Shown piece after piece: positions 44,886-53,987 of a DNA stretch of 64,000 nucleotides. The stretch is from Marinomonas spartinae (GTDB lineage Bacteria > Pseudomonadota > Gammaproteobacteria > Pseudomonadales > Marinomonadaceae): assembly GCF_900089775.1 (NCBI RefSeq), contig NZ_FLOB01000009.1:113849-177848 (forward strand), read 5' to 3'. The translations under genes were made by a program, and so were the position numbers. The notes below the pieces were generated by a model, which worked only from the letters and a program-made list of their open reading frames with translations, searched no databases and was not told where the DNA came from. Positions within the stretch are counted from its first letter, which is position 1; each line of letters begins with the position of its first letter.

Positions 44886-44918
44886 AAACCACTGTCTAGA
44901 GGCTCTAGACAGTGGTTT
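44886..44918. terminator. Strong hairpin after the porin gene
   Basis: AAACCACTGTCTAGA and TCTAGACAGTGGTTT are perfect 15-base arms around a three-base loop, 4 bp past the porin stop. The T-run is best on the plus strand, but the position suggests mRNA 3'-end function for the porin. Confidence 0.7.
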
Positions 44919-44922
44919 TTAA

Positions 44923-46197
44923 TTAGAATTGGTAATTCACAGATGTCCGTAGGACTGTCAATGAATCTTTTGGAACATTTTGATTGTAATCGATATAGGA
45001 TAGCTGCATCAGCGCAGACAAACCTTTAATGTCTTGAGACTTATAATCGACGCGCAAAGACGCTTCATATCCACCATCTAAATCCGTACCACGACTGTGT
45101 TTTATCCCCTGCGCACTTTGTTGCCAAGAGGTATAACCAATTGTCGTTTTAAAGCCCGGTATGTGAAAGCCATAATTTGCTGCAATCGATGTGGTTTTCA
45201 GACCGGCGAAATACTCGCCCTGTAAACCTGGGTTATAAGCACGAAACATGGGTACATGCCCTAACGTCCCTGGGAAGCTCGCCGCATCTTGCACGGAAGT
45301 ATACGCCAACTGAACACCAATACCATTAAAGGTATTTTTAACAAGTGCGCCCCAATAGCCAGTATTGGCGCTGTTTTCAAAATTGGCCGACAATGTCTTA
45401 GCACCGACCACCCAATTGGTATCTAACACTTTATAAGTCAAACCCAAAAAGCTTGTATCGTAATCCTTCGCCGTTACCGCTATCGGTGGATCGCCTGCAT
45501 TTTTATCATTATGATTTGCTAACCATTGAGCTTCAATGTTTAAGCCGTTGATGCTTTTGTTATTTAGGTAGAGCGAAACGACGGGATGGTGATAACTTTT
45601 ACTGGTTTGGGTGAGAGAGCCATTATTATCATCGCCATAGCGCATATTCCATTTCGTTACATACATAACGCGCAAGAGAGTATTCTGAATATCTTTATTC
45701 TCAAGCACTGCCGCATCAAACGAATCTTTCATTGGGTAGATGCCACTATTCATTAATAAAGGAGAAACAATCCCCTGTCGGCCGATGCGTATGTGAGTAT
45801 TGGTTATCTCTTTACGGAAACGATAATCAAGGAAAGCGCGATACAAATTTGTCGTATTGACCGTCACACGATGATCATTTTCCCCGCCGGATGTCGTTAG
45901 CGTGTCATTGTCTTGAATTTTCCAGTCGTAACCTGTTTCAGATCCCACGCCTACTTTAAATCCGTAATAGGATCCCGTGAGGTAGTCTAAGGTTAATGCC
46001 GAACCTAAGACTTTCGCGTTGTTAAGCGCGCCTGCGCCTGCCGCGTCGGATTGGGTGGCAAGTTCTAGCGTATTACGAAGTCCACCCGAGAAAGTGCCTC
46101 CTTTGATCGCATCTTGTAAACTGTCGGCCTTAGCATCGGCACTGATTGCCCCGATCATAGACATAGTAATGAGAGTTCCATAATGTATTCTTTTCAT
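44923..46197 (-). CDS. OprD-like outer-membrane porin
   Basis: 424 residues. A signal peptide (MKRIHYGTLITMSMIGAISADAKA) precedes 'DSLQDAIKGGTFSGGLRNTLEL', and the protein ends in Phe ('TSVNYQF') as outer-membrane beta-barrels do. Alternating aromatic/polar strands and 'FLDYRFRKEITNTHIRIGRQGIVSPLL' fit the OprD/epsilonproteobacterial-type substrate-specific porins. It probably admits small organic acids, possibly the former substrate of the TAXI/sulfatase locus next to it (inference). The ATG at 46197 has AAAAGG nine bases upstream. Confidence 0.85.
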   Translation of the reverse strand: MKRIHYGTLITMSMIGAISADAKADSLQDAIKGGTFSGGLRNTLELATQSDAAGAGALNNAKVLGSALTLDYLTGSYYGFKVGVGSETGYDWKIQDNDTLTTSGGENDHRVTVNTTNLYRAFLDYRFRKEITNTHIRIGRQGIVSPLLMNSGIYPMKDSFDAAVLENKDIQNTLLRVMYVTKWNMRYGDDNNGSLTQTSKSYHHPVVSLYLNNKSINGLNIEAQWLANHNDKNAGDPPIAVTAKDYDTSFLGLTYKVLDTNWVVGAKTLSANFENSANTGYWGALVKNTFNGIGVQLAYTSVQDAASFPGTLGHVPMFRAYNPGLQGEYFAGLKTTSIAANYGFHIPGFKTTIGYTSWQQSAQGIKHSRGTDLDGGYEASLRVDYKSQDIKGLSALMQLSYIDYNQNVPKDSLTVLRTSVNYQF

Positions 46198-46300
46198 TGT
46201 AAACAACCTTTTTATTATTATTTAAGTTCATTCCCTTTATGGAAATGTCTGCTGCATGCTGTTGCATATATCAACAACATATTGCCCTACAATAAAAACC

Positions 46301-46657
46301 CTAACGCTGAGGCATATCCGCAACGCTATAGCCAAGACTCACGGTGGCATCCTCTGGTATTGCAGGAATCGTAGCATTCCAAACGAGCCACTGCTGTCTC
46401 ATCTCCTCTAATTTTTCAGGATACTTTTTCCCCAAATTTGCTCGCTCACGGGCATCATTGGTTACATTAAACAAGTATTCATGCTCATCTACTTTTAGAT
46501 ATTTCCAATCACCAGTGCGCAAAGCCCTTTGATTACGATGATTCATGCGCCAATATAGTGGCCGCTCAAACTCTTCCGTCTCTCCTGTTAGAACCGGCAT
46601 CAGGGATACTCCATTGACAGGATAATCGGGATTAAATTGACCATTTCCCGCTTCCAG
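46301..46657 (-). pseudogene. Sulfatase, C-terminal remnant
   Basis: About 118 codons with no start in the right place. The frame reads 'FNPDYPVNGVSLMPVLTGE', 'RPLYWRMNHRNQRALRTGDWKYLKV' and 'EYLFNVTNDARERANLGKKYPEKLEEMRQQWLVWNATIP', which is the C-terminal substrate/stability domain of arylsulfatase-type enzymes. The N-terminal two-thirds, including the formylglycine C/S-x-P-S/A-R site, are missing. An internal ATG at 46600 could be translated but would not give an enzyme. Its upstream end is joined directly to a truncated TAXI gene. Confidence 0.8.
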
Positions 46658-47117
46658 TCACGATGGTCCTATATACGCGTTTGCCTTTTGCTTCAGGCCA
46701 ACTTTTAATACCGGACTTGGCGCTTGTAATGGCATGATAATAACTTCCAGGAATGGCAAATAAGGCACGAACATTCCCTGCAATTGACTTGGTTTTATCG
46801 GCAATTTTGGCATATGGGCCTGTGCCCTTTTGAAAGTCTTCATACGCGAGAGGAGGAACAACGGCAGAATCTGGTTTGCCTAATGCTATTTTAAGAAGAG
46901 ACTTGGTGAGCGTTTGATTGAGAGCAAGCTGAATATTTATGCCACTTTTCGCCCAGTATGGGGCCATGGCCTGAGGCAACATACCAAGAACACTGTTTTC
47001 ACTGGCTGATTCCATGCCTATCGTTTGCGCCTGGCTGACGGTCGCAACAAACGCGCTGGCATAAACAAGACCCATGATCCCTATCAGCTTCCTAAAGAAC
47101 CTTTTGAAAGTAGACAT
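46632..47117 (-). pseudogene. TAXI-family TRAP receptor, N-terminal remnant
   Basis: 161 codons: a signal peptide ('IGMGLVYASAFVATVSQAQ'-like region, about residues 12-31) followed by 'TIGMESASENSVLGMLPQAMAPYWAKSGINIQLALNQTLTKSLLKIALGKPDSAVVPPLAYEDF' and 'SAKSGIKSWPEAKGKRVY', the first half of TAXI substrate-binding proteins, which are normally about 320 residues. It stops at TAA just after running into the sulfatase fragment in a different frame. Domain 2 and any membrane subunits are absent. Confidence 0.75.
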
Positions 47118-47363
47118 TTTATTACCCTGCTGATTTTATTTTTTTTGTTTAGCGGTAAACAATCTACCTCCATTGCATATATCCGTAAAATAGCAATTTG
47201 AATCTTTAATCATACAAAAATGCATACGAAAATTGGCTTGTTTGCTTGAATAGTGCAAACTGGTAGACCTTGTATACACAGAAGACGTGCCAGAAAATGT
47301 GATTAGAACGACTCTCTTCTTCAATATATAAGAACTAAAAATTACAAGAATAGGAGGTTCTAT

Positions 47364-47825
47364 ATGATAAATGCGCCAACACTGAATTACTTCGCCACGT
47401 TAGAAATCGAAGTGGCTGAGCCACAAGAAATCGGTAAATCAATACACGGTGAACGTCGTATCATCCCCATTTTAGGTGGCAACATTTCTGGGCAGAACTG
47501 GCAAGGTAAAGTGCTATTAGGCGGGGCAGACTACCAACTGATTGCCACTCCAAGACTGGCGCTTCTGGATGCACACTATACCATTGAGACAAACCAAGGA
47601 GAGTGTATTTATGTCCATAATAGCGCCATTCGAGTGGCCTCCCCTGAAGTGACACAACAAATCAAAAAAGGCGAACCGGTGGATCCTCAGCAAGTTTATT
47701 TCCGCTGTGCTCCTAAATTTGAAACCAGTGCAGAACGTTTTCAATGGATCACTGAACGTCTTTTTATCGGAGTGGGGGTTCGCAAACCCACATTGGTTGA
47801 ATTAACGTTATTTGAAGTAGGCTGA
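47364..47825 (+). CDS. DUF3237 family protein
   Basis: 153 residues: 'APTLNYFATLEIEVAEPQEIGKSIHGERRIIPILGGNISGQNWQGKVLLGGADYQL' followed by 'LDAHYTIETNQGECIYVHNSAIR' and 'YFRCAPKFETSAERFQWI' matches the DUF3237 beta-barrel family, whose function is not established; members often lie in aromatic- or organic-acid degradation loci. Divergent from the TAXI remnant, so it may belong to the same former pathway. TAGGAGG precedes the ATG. Confidence 0.82.
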   Translation: MINAPTLNYFATLEIEVAEPQEIGKSIHGERRIIPILGGNISGQNWQGKVLLGGADYQLIATPRLALLDAHYTIETNQGECIYVHNSAIRVASPEVTQQIKKGEPVDPQQVYFRCAPKFETSAERFQWITERLFIGVGVRKPTLVELTLFEVG

Positions 47826-47868
47826 TCCCCAGCTGAACAGTCGCCGATGATTTAAATAGGCATTGTTA

Positions 47869-48810
47869 ATGGAATCCAAACACCTTGTTTACTTATCTAT
47901 TGTTCTAGAAAAAGGCTCCATAACCGCCGCAGCCGAGCATTTAAATATTGCCCAACCGACGCTAACGAGAGCCATGGCCACCCTAGAAATGCAAGCAGGT
48001 GCACAACTGTTTACTCGCAGCCGTTTTGGCGTCTCAAGTACTCCAGTGGGTGAATCCTTAGCCAGAGAGGGACGCGCGATTACTCGCAGATTAGACTCGG
48101 CAAAAGAGCAGGTATCTCAATATAAATTAGGCATTAAACATAATTTACGTATTGCTTCTGGCTCACTGCTCTCAATGGAAATATTGCCCATCATCATTGA
48201 AAAAATGTTAGAGAAACACCCAGAAATAGCGATAACGGTGACCTGTTTAAATCCATCCATTGCTTTAGAAGGATTGATTGACGATCAATTTGATATCATT
48301 ATCGCTCCCCAATCAACGGACAAAATCACCTCAACACTCCACAGAGAACTCATCATCCGAGATAAAATCGGTATTTTTTGCGGTAAAAATCATCCCCTTG
48401 CCAGTGAAAAACACATTCAAAATAGGGATTTCATCGAGCAAGATTGGCTCAGCCTAGGTATCGCTTCTTATTTTGAAAAGCAAACGACAGAAATGCTAAC
48501 GTCCTACGGTATTCATGGCATGAAAACCAAAGTCATCTTTCGAAATGACGCAATGATGCTGATAAAAATGCTGTCTACAGGGCGCTACCTTGCTGCCTTA
48601 CCCAGTTTTCCAGTCTCAACCATTCAAAAACATTATCCCATCATTGAAATTAAAATGAATGATGTTACGCCAATAAACAGAGACTTGTATCTATGGTGTA
48701 CAAAATCGCTAAAAGACTACACCGCTTACTTATCATTTAGAAATATCGTTCGCAGTGTCTTTGACGACCTATCTAAAAGCAACGAAGTGGAAAAAATAGA
48801 GGGAAAATAG
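47869..48810 (+). CDS. LysR-family transcriptional regulator
   Basis: About 313 residues. Winged helix 'LVYLSIVLEKGSITAAAEHLNIAQPTLTRAMATLEMQAGAQLFTRSRFGVSSTPVG', then an effector domain. ATG at 47869 is chosen over a TTG at 47863. It lies 44 bp after the DUF3237 gene on the same strand and may regulate that locus or the convergent ectoine operon; position does not decide. Confidence 0.9.
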   Translation: MESKHLVYLSIVLEKGSITAAAEHLNIAQPTLTRAMATLEMQAGAQLFTRSRFGVSSTPVGESLAREGRAITRRLDSAKEQVSQYKLGIKHNLRIASGSLLSMEILPIIIEKMLEKHPEIAITVTCLNPSIALEGLIDDQFDIIIAPQSTDKITSTLHRELIIRDKIGIFCGKNHPLASEKHIQNRDFIEQDWLSLGIASYFEKQTTEMLTSYGIHGMKTKVIFRNDAMMLIKMLSTGRYLAALPSFPVSTIQKHYPIIEIKMNDVTPINRDLYLWCTKSLKDYTAYLSFRNIVRSVFDDLSKSNEVEKIEGK

Positions 48811-48836
48811 CAAGGGGCCAAATAAGGCCCCTTGCT
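48809..48836. terminator. Hairpin between convergent lysR and doeC
   Basis: AGCAAGGGGCC and GGCCCCTTGCT are perfect 11-base arms around six bases, beginning inside the lysR stop codon. G/C-rich stem without a long T-run; likely a shared bidirectional stop. Confidence 0.65.
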
Positions 48837-48852
48837 AATAACAAAACTTACG

Positions 48853-50214
48853 CTAAGCAATCCAAATCTGTTGCACATTAACAAATTCACGAATGCCCTG
48901 AGGGCCAAGTTCGCGCCCATACCCCGAACGGCCAATGCCACCGGAGGGTAAACGAGGATCACTTTTCACAATCCCATTAACGGCTATCTGCCCCGACTGC
49001 AAATGATTGACAGCCAGATCAATGGACGCTTGGCTGCGCGTCCAGATACTCGCTCCCAAGCCATACTCTGTCGCGTTTGCCAGTTCAAGCGCTTTTTCTA
49101 ACGTTTGTATGGGGGTCACACTTAGCACTGGGCCAAAGGTTTCTTCTTCAAACGCCGCCATACCAGGTTGCATATCGACTAATAAGGTTGGTGGATAAAA
49201 AAAGCCTGAACGAGAGGGTAAGTCTCCTCCTACTAAACAGCGAGCCCCCGCTTCAATACTTTTTGAAACTTGCTGATGAAGCTGATCCCGTAAGTCTGCC
49301 CTTGCCAAAGGCCCTAAATTATTGCTTTCGTCTCTTGGGTCACCACATTTCAGTTTACTAAAGCGTTCACGAAGTGCTTCGCATACCTCATCATAGATGC
49401 TCTGCTCCACAAATAATCGCTTCACTGCAATACAGGACTGTCCAGCATTGATCATCCGCGACAGAGTAATCACATCAAGGGCTTTCTCGAGATCCGCATC
49501 CGCCATGAGGATACATGGATCCGACCCGCCAAGTTCTAATACCGCCGGCTTTAAACCTGCTGCAGCTTGAGAGGCAATGGTTTGTCCCGCCCGGCTTGAC
49601 CCAGTAAAAGACACGGCTTTGACTTTCGGGTGATCAATCATTTTACTGGCCACATCATTGGCAACGGCTAAGTTCGCCACAACGTTTTCTGGCACACCCG
49701 CTCGATAGAAACATTCAACCAATCTACTTGCCGTTGTCGGCACATTTGGATCGGCTTTCATAACACAGGTGTTGCCTGCTATTAAAGCAGGGGCTAAAAA
49801 ACGCAGAGCCAGCCAAACAGGCGCATTCCAAGGTAAAATACCTAAAACGGTACCAAGAGGAGGATACTGAACATAACTGTGACTGGCATCCGATTCTAGT
49901 GTCTCAGACGACAAAAACGCCGCTCCATTCTCAGCGTAATACTCGGCACACCAAGCACTCTTTTCTACTTCTGCAAGGCCTTCTTTAACGGGTTTACCCA
50001 TTTCCAATGCCATAAAGTCTGCGAGCACTGCTTTGTCTTCTCGAAGCTCAGCGGCCACGGCGTTGAGCAATGCAGCTCGTTCTGCCATGCTTTTCCCTCG
50101 CCATGAAACAAAGCCATCCGCCACCTTGTCTATAACTGCATTGGCTTGCTCTAACGTCAATGCGGGAGAAGGAGGTAAAGCTTGGCCTGTCGTTGGATTA
50201 ATCACTTCTAACAT
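48853..50214 (-). CDS. doeC: Aspartate-semialdehyde/succinate-semialdehyde dehydrogenase of ectoine catabolism
   Basis: 453 residues of the aldehyde dehydrogenase superfamily, Sad/YneI-like subgroup. 'GILPWNAPVWLALRFLAPALIAGNTCVMKADPNVP' (Asn and Lys), 'AVSFTGSSRAGQTIASQA', 'LELGGSDPCILMADADL' (Glu) and 'INAGQSCIAVKRLFV' (catalytic Cys) are intact. In ectoine degradation DoeC oxidises aspartate-4-semialdehyde to aspartate, which fits the neighbours. Start at 50214 has GAGGTG six bases upstream; it begins ten bases after doeA. Enzyme preference between aspartate and succinate semialdehyde is not visible. Confidence 0.82.
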   Translation of the reverse strand: MLEVINPTTGQALPPSPALTLEQANAVIDKVADGFVSWRGKSMAERAALLNAVAAELREDKAVLADFMALEMGKPVKEGLAEVEKSAWCAEYYAENGAAFLSSETLESDASHSYVQYPPLGTVLGILPWNAPVWLALRFLAPALIAGNTCVMKADPNVPTTASRLVECFYRAGVPENVVANLAVANDVASKMIDHPKVKAVSFTGSSRAGQTIASQAAAGLKPAVLELGGSDPCILMADADLEKALDVITLSRMINAGQSCIAVKRLFVEQSIYDEVCEALRERFSKLKCGDPRDESNNLGPLARADLRDQLHQQVSKSIEAGARCLVGGDLPSRSGFFYPPTLLVDMQPGMAAFEEETFGPVLSVTPIQTLEKALELANATEYGLGASIWTRSQASIDLAVNHLQSGQIAVNGIVKSDPRLPSGGIGRSGYGRELGPQGIREFVNVQQIWIA

Positions 50215-50224
50215 TACGCACCTC

Positions 50225-51505
50225 TTATTCGTTGACGGCTTTGTCAGCTGATTTCGCATTCGCTTTGGGCTTTTTCACGTTTTCTTTAGCTGGCGTGCCA
50301 GATAACTCTATCGTTTTTGTTTCCGGCTTAGACTCTGCCTTGCCTGGTTTGACGGTAAAATCACGATCCAAACTAAAAAATGAACGACAGCCGTCTTCGG
50401 TAATTTCGATTGTATCTGAAATACCGCAGGTCTTATTGCCTTCAATCCCCCACATCCAAGGAATCATGTGAAAGGTCATGCCCGGTTTAAGTACTGCAGA
50501 ATTTCCCTGTTTCAAGCTAATAATATACCCTTCATCCCAGCTTGGTGGAAACGCAATCCCGATTGAGTAACCGGAACGAGTAATCAAACTCGCTCCAACT
50601 TGGTTATCCATAATGATATTACGCACCATATTATCCACATCTGAGACGGTCATCCCAGGCTGAACCAGGCGATGAATTTCATTTAATGCCCGCTTCATGA
50701 TTTCTTGAGATTGATACATCGCATCCGATAACTCGCCTAAAATCACCGTACGCATCATCGCGGTATGGTAACGGCGATAGCAACCTCCTACCTCTAAAAA
50801 GACGTGTTCATTGGGTTGTACGGTTCGACCTTCAAAAGATGCATGACCTATCATGGTTCTGGGCCCAGACGTGACATAAGGCATAACCGCCGGTGTCTCA
50901 CCACCAGCACGAAACATAGCCGCCGCAATTTCAGCGCCAATTTCATTTTCTGTGATTCCAGGACGACATATTTCAATGCCCGCCTTCATGCCTGCTTCTG
51001 TCGCTATTGCCGCACGACGCATGACCGCAATTTCTTCTTGCGATTTACTAATACGCCCTTCTTCAACAATACCAAAGCAATCCATCAATTTGGCATTTCT
51101 CAAGGTGGTATGAATGCAATCTTGTTGATAAGCAGGAAAGAAATAACTGTTTCGCTCATAGCCAATACGTTTGTCACCTAAACCAAACTCACGTAGTGCA
51201 TCCACCAGCATTTGAATAGCATCCCCTGTATCTGGGTAAGGCCTTGTCACTTCCACCCAAGTACGAGCAAATATATTGGACTCTTCTAATGCCCGGGTGA
51301 TCATAAAGGGCTCTTTTTCGAGAGGAATCACCAGTGCTTGGAAAAAGGAATAGCCTGTCGTCTGGTAATCCGTTAAGTAAGTAATGTTTTCCGGATCGGT
51401 CACTACCACGGCGTCCAAACGGCGCTCAGCAATACGAGCTCGTAATTCTGCAAGTCGACGCTGATATTCAGCGAAGGTAAACGTCATATCATCGCGTTCA
51501 ATCAT
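50225..51505 (-). CDS. doeA: Ectoine hydrolase (M24 family)
   Basis: 426 residues of the creatinase/prolidase-like M24 fold. 'RLDAVVVTDPENITYLTDYQTTGYSFFQALVIPLEKEPFMITRALEESNIF' and 'IGYERNSYFFPAYQQDCIHTTL' are characteristic of DoeA/EutD, which opens the ectoine ring to N-acetyl-diaminobutyrate. As in these enzymes the five M24 metal ligands are partly replaced. ATGA overlap with doeD fixes the start, with GGAGGA upstream. Residues from about 386 form a ~40-residue Lys/Pro/Ala/Glu-rich tail beyond the usual ~400-residue length. Confidence 0.88.
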   Translation of the reverse strand: MIERDDMTFTFAEYQRRLAELRARIAERRLDAVVVTDPENITYLTDYQTTGYSFFQALVIPLEKEPFMITRALEESNIFARTWVEVTRPYPDTGDAIQMLVDALREFGLGDKRIGYERNSYFFPAYQQDCIHTTLRNAKLMDCFGIVEEGRISKSQEEIAVMRRAAIATEAGMKAGIEICRPGITENEIGAEIAAAMFRAGGETPAVMPYVTSGPRTMIGHASFEGRTVQPNEHVFLEVGGCYRRYHTAMMRTVILGELSDAMYQSQEIMKRALNEIHRLVQPGMTVSDVDNMVRNIIMDNQVGASLITRSGYSIGIAFPPSWDEGYIISLKQGNSAVLKPGMTFHMIPWMWGIEGNKTCGISDTIEITEDGCRSFFSLDRDFTVKPGKAESKPETKTIELSGTPAKENVKKPKANAKSADKAVNE

Positions 51506-52761
51506 GCGGCTTCCTCCATTACAAAACGTACAGCACTTTTCAGAATATCGAGACCTTCCATTAAATCTGCTTCAGGAATCGTCAACGGCGGGATGATTTT
51601 CAATACTCGCCCACCACTGCCACAAGCACCAATCATCAGGCCATTTTGAAAGCAGCGCTGTACAACTTTAGCCGCCAGTTCACCCTTGCCCATATCCAAT
51701 CCTAAAATTAGCCCTTTGCCACGTAACTCATGGGCACTTTTCTCAGCGACCAATGGCTCTAGAGCAGAGCGAACTTGCTCGGCTTTTTGCGCCACTTCCT
51801 TCATTAGGTCTGCGTTTTCAAAATAACTAAGTGCCTCCGCGCCCGCAACAAAGGACAAGTTCTGGCCCCGAAATGTACCAGTGTGTTCGCCAGGGGACCA
51901 ATGCTTATCCAAATCAGGATTCACCAAGTTCATGGCCATGGGCGTACCAACCCCACCGATACCTTTCGCCAGGGTAATAATGTCTGGCTTGATCCCCATG
52001 TCATCAAAACTAAAATACGACCCTGTGCGACCACAGCCAACTTGGATATCATCGACAATCAGTACAGAACCAAACTCTTTCGCTAGCTTTTCAAGCTTTT
52101 GCATCCATTCCTTACTGGCAACATTCACCCCACCTTCAGCTTGAATGGTTTCCACCATAAAAGCTGCTGGAGGCTTAATGCCACTGGAAGAATCACGATA
52201 TTGACTAGCCAATGAATCTAATGCTGCAAGGGCGGCTTTAGCATCATGAGCTTGATCAAAACGTTCATGACTTACATGTAGTAAAGGCACACCAGAAGCC
52301 TGACGGAAATATTCATTGGCTGTTGCAGCTAATGCCCCCAATGTCATGCCATGGAAGCCTTGGCTAAAGGCTACAATGTTATGCCGCCCAGTGACATTTC
52401 GAGCTAGCTTCATCGCAGCTTCTACTGCATTCGTGCCCGTTGGCCCCATAAATTGAATACGGTGTGGCATGTTTCGCGGTTTAAGAATGACATCGGTAAA
52501 TTTTTGCATAAACGCTGCTTTGGCTTGCGTTTGCATATCAAGACTGTGCAACACGCCGTCTTTTTCCATGTAATCAATCATTGCCTGCTTCATACGCGGG
52601 TTATTATGGCCAAAGTTCAATACTCCAGCGCCAGCAAAAAAATCAATGTACTCCTTACCGCTCTCGTCTACCTGACGTGAGTTTTTTGCCGTAACAAAAA
52701 CCGTTGGGTACGTGCGAGCATAAGCTCGAATGTTGGATTCTCGTTGTTCAAAAATACTCAT
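51502..52761 (-). CDS. doeD: Diaminobutyrate aminotransferase of ectoine catabolism
   Basis: 419 residues, class III PLP aminotransferase. 'FFAGAGVLNFGHNNPRMKQAMIDYM', 'QFMGPTGTNAVEAAMKLARNVTGRHNIVAFSQGFHGMTLGALAAT' (PLP phosphate loop), 'LIVDDIQVGCGRTGSYFSFDDMGIKPDIITLAKGIGG' (Asp and Schiff-base Lys) and 'GTFRGQNLSF' are intact. The pattern matches EctB/DoeD, which share chemistry; here the ectoine hydrolase neighbour indicates the degradative DoeD, converting diaminobutyrate to aspartate semialdehyde. No ectA or ectC is nearby. Confidence 0.88.
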   Translation of the reverse strand: MSIFEQRESNIRAYARTYPTVFVTAKNSRQVDESGKEYIDFFAGAGVLNFGHNNPRMKQAMIDYMEKDGVLHSLDMQTQAKAAFMQKFTDVILKPRNMPHRIQFMGPTGTNAVEAAMKLARNVTGRHNIVAFSQGFHGMTLGALAATANEYFRQASGVPLLHVSHERFDQAHDAKAALAALDSLASQYRDSSSGIKPPAAFMVETIQAEGGVNVASKEWMQKLEKLAKEFGSVLIVDDIQVGCGRTGSYFSFDDMGIKPDIITLAKGIGGVGTPMAMNLVNPDLDKHWSPGEHTGTFRGQNLSFVAGAEALSYFENADLMKEVAQKAEQVRSALEPLVAEKSAHELRGKGLILGLDMGKGELAAKVVQRCFQNGLMIGACGSGGRVLKIIPPLTIPEADLMEGLDILKSAVRFVMEEAA

Positions 52762-52814
52762 AACGTCTCCTAATTAACCCTGTATTCAATTGCTTTGGTG
52801 TTGAGTTGTATGCG

Positions 52815-53987
52815 TTACCGCTTTGGTGGTGATTGATCAGCAAGGCCTGCCAGTTGGCAAAACCAACGACAGACATCGGCAATCAACCGATCATTGAAAT
52901 CGTAGTGTGGACTATGACATGACACGTTGTGACCTTCGCCGTCGTCACTGCCAATCAAGGCAAATGCCCCAGGTACAGCCTGTAAGTAATAGCTAAAATC
53001 CTCTGAGGCCATAATGGGTAAGGATTGACCGTGGTTCAGTGCTTGCTCGCCATAAAGAGACTGCCAAACGTGTCTTGCCTGAGTTGCCTGCTCTTTATGA
53101 TTGATAGTGGCTTGATAACGAGTCTCATGCTGCACGACGCATTCCACGCCATAGGCCGCTGCGGTTTGCGTGGCAACCTGAGTTATATGATCAGTAATAA
53201 GCTGTCGAGTCGCCTCATCCGGTACACGAATACTGCCACTTAATGTAGCGGTTTCCGGTATCACCGTCGGTGCCGTACCGGCATTCATTTGCGTCACACT
53301 AATCACCGCCGTTGCTTGCGGCGCAAGACGTCGACTCACTATTTGTTGTAACGCAAGATTGACGGCACTGGCCGCTAACAGTGGATCAGCACATAGTTCA
53401 GGCTGGCTGGCATGACCTCCATGGCCGTTAAACGACATGCTGAAAGTCCCATTACCGCACATCACTATATTGTCTGGACAAGCTAGGGTGCCGTAGGGCA
53501 AGGCGGGCCAATTGTGCCAACCATAAATCGCACCAACGTTGTCCAATGCTCCCTCCTTGATCATTTCACGAGCACCATGAAAGCCCTCTTCCGCAGGCTG
53601 GAAAATGAGCACAACAGGCTGAGGTAACTCATGCTCAAACCGCTTCAACCAACGTGCCGTTGCTAGTAAAGTCGCGGTATGGCCGTCATGCCCACAAGCA
53701 TGCATACAGCCTGTATTTAACGACGCCCATTCTTTTCCAGTTTTCTCATCAATGGGCAAGGCGTCCATATCCCCACGAAGTGCAATTGCCGCCCCTTTCG
53801 CCTCTCCATTGAGCCAAGCAAGGGTGCCTGTAGCCGCACAAGCTCGCCAAGGAATATTCAATTCATCCAGTTGAGCACGAACCAATGACGCCGTATTTCG
53901 TTCTTGCCAACTAAGCTCTGGATGAGCATGCAAATGCTTACGCAACCTTTCTGCATAAGCAATATTGTCTTGCCATGCATCCGACAT
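52815..53987 (-). CDS. M20-family amidohydrolase, probable N-acetyl-diaminobutyrate deacetylase
   Basis: 390 residues of the hippurate/IAA-amino-acid hydrolase group. 'HAHPELSWQERNTASLVRAQL', 'RGDMDALPID', 'HACGHDGHTATLLATARWL' (metal Cys, His), 'IFQPAEEGFHGAREMIKEGAL' (Glu-Glu) and 'IMASEDFSYY' complete the bimetal site. First gene of the ectoine operon, 53 bp before doeD. Classic DoeB is an unrelated AstE-type enzyme; this protein is the obvious candidate for that deacetylation step (DoeB2-like). Substrate assignment is inference from context. Confidence 0.82.
   Translation of the reverse strand: MSDAWQDNIAYAERLRKHLHAHPELSWQERNTASLVRAQLDELNIPWRACAATGTLAWLNGEAKGAAIALRGDMDALPIDEKTGKEWASLNTGCMHACGHDGHTATLLATARWLKRFEHELPQPVVLIFQPAEEGFHGAREMIKEGALDNVGAIYGWHNWPALPYGTLACPDNIVMCGNGTFSMSFNGHGGHASQPELCADPLLAASAVNLALQQIVSRRLAPQATAVISVTQMNAGTAPTVIPETATLSGSIRVPDEATRQLITDHITQVATQTAAAYGVECVVQHETRYQATINHKEQATQARHVWQSLYGEQALNHGQSLPIMASEDFSYYLQAVPGAFALIGSDDGEGHNVSCHSPHYDFNDRLIADVCRWFCQLAGLADQSPPKR

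Noticed and set aside
51502..52761. Assignment of the aminotransferase as biosynthetic EctB
   Set aside because: No ectA or ectC nearby, and the adjacent ectoine hydrolase and dehydrogenase indicate degradation.
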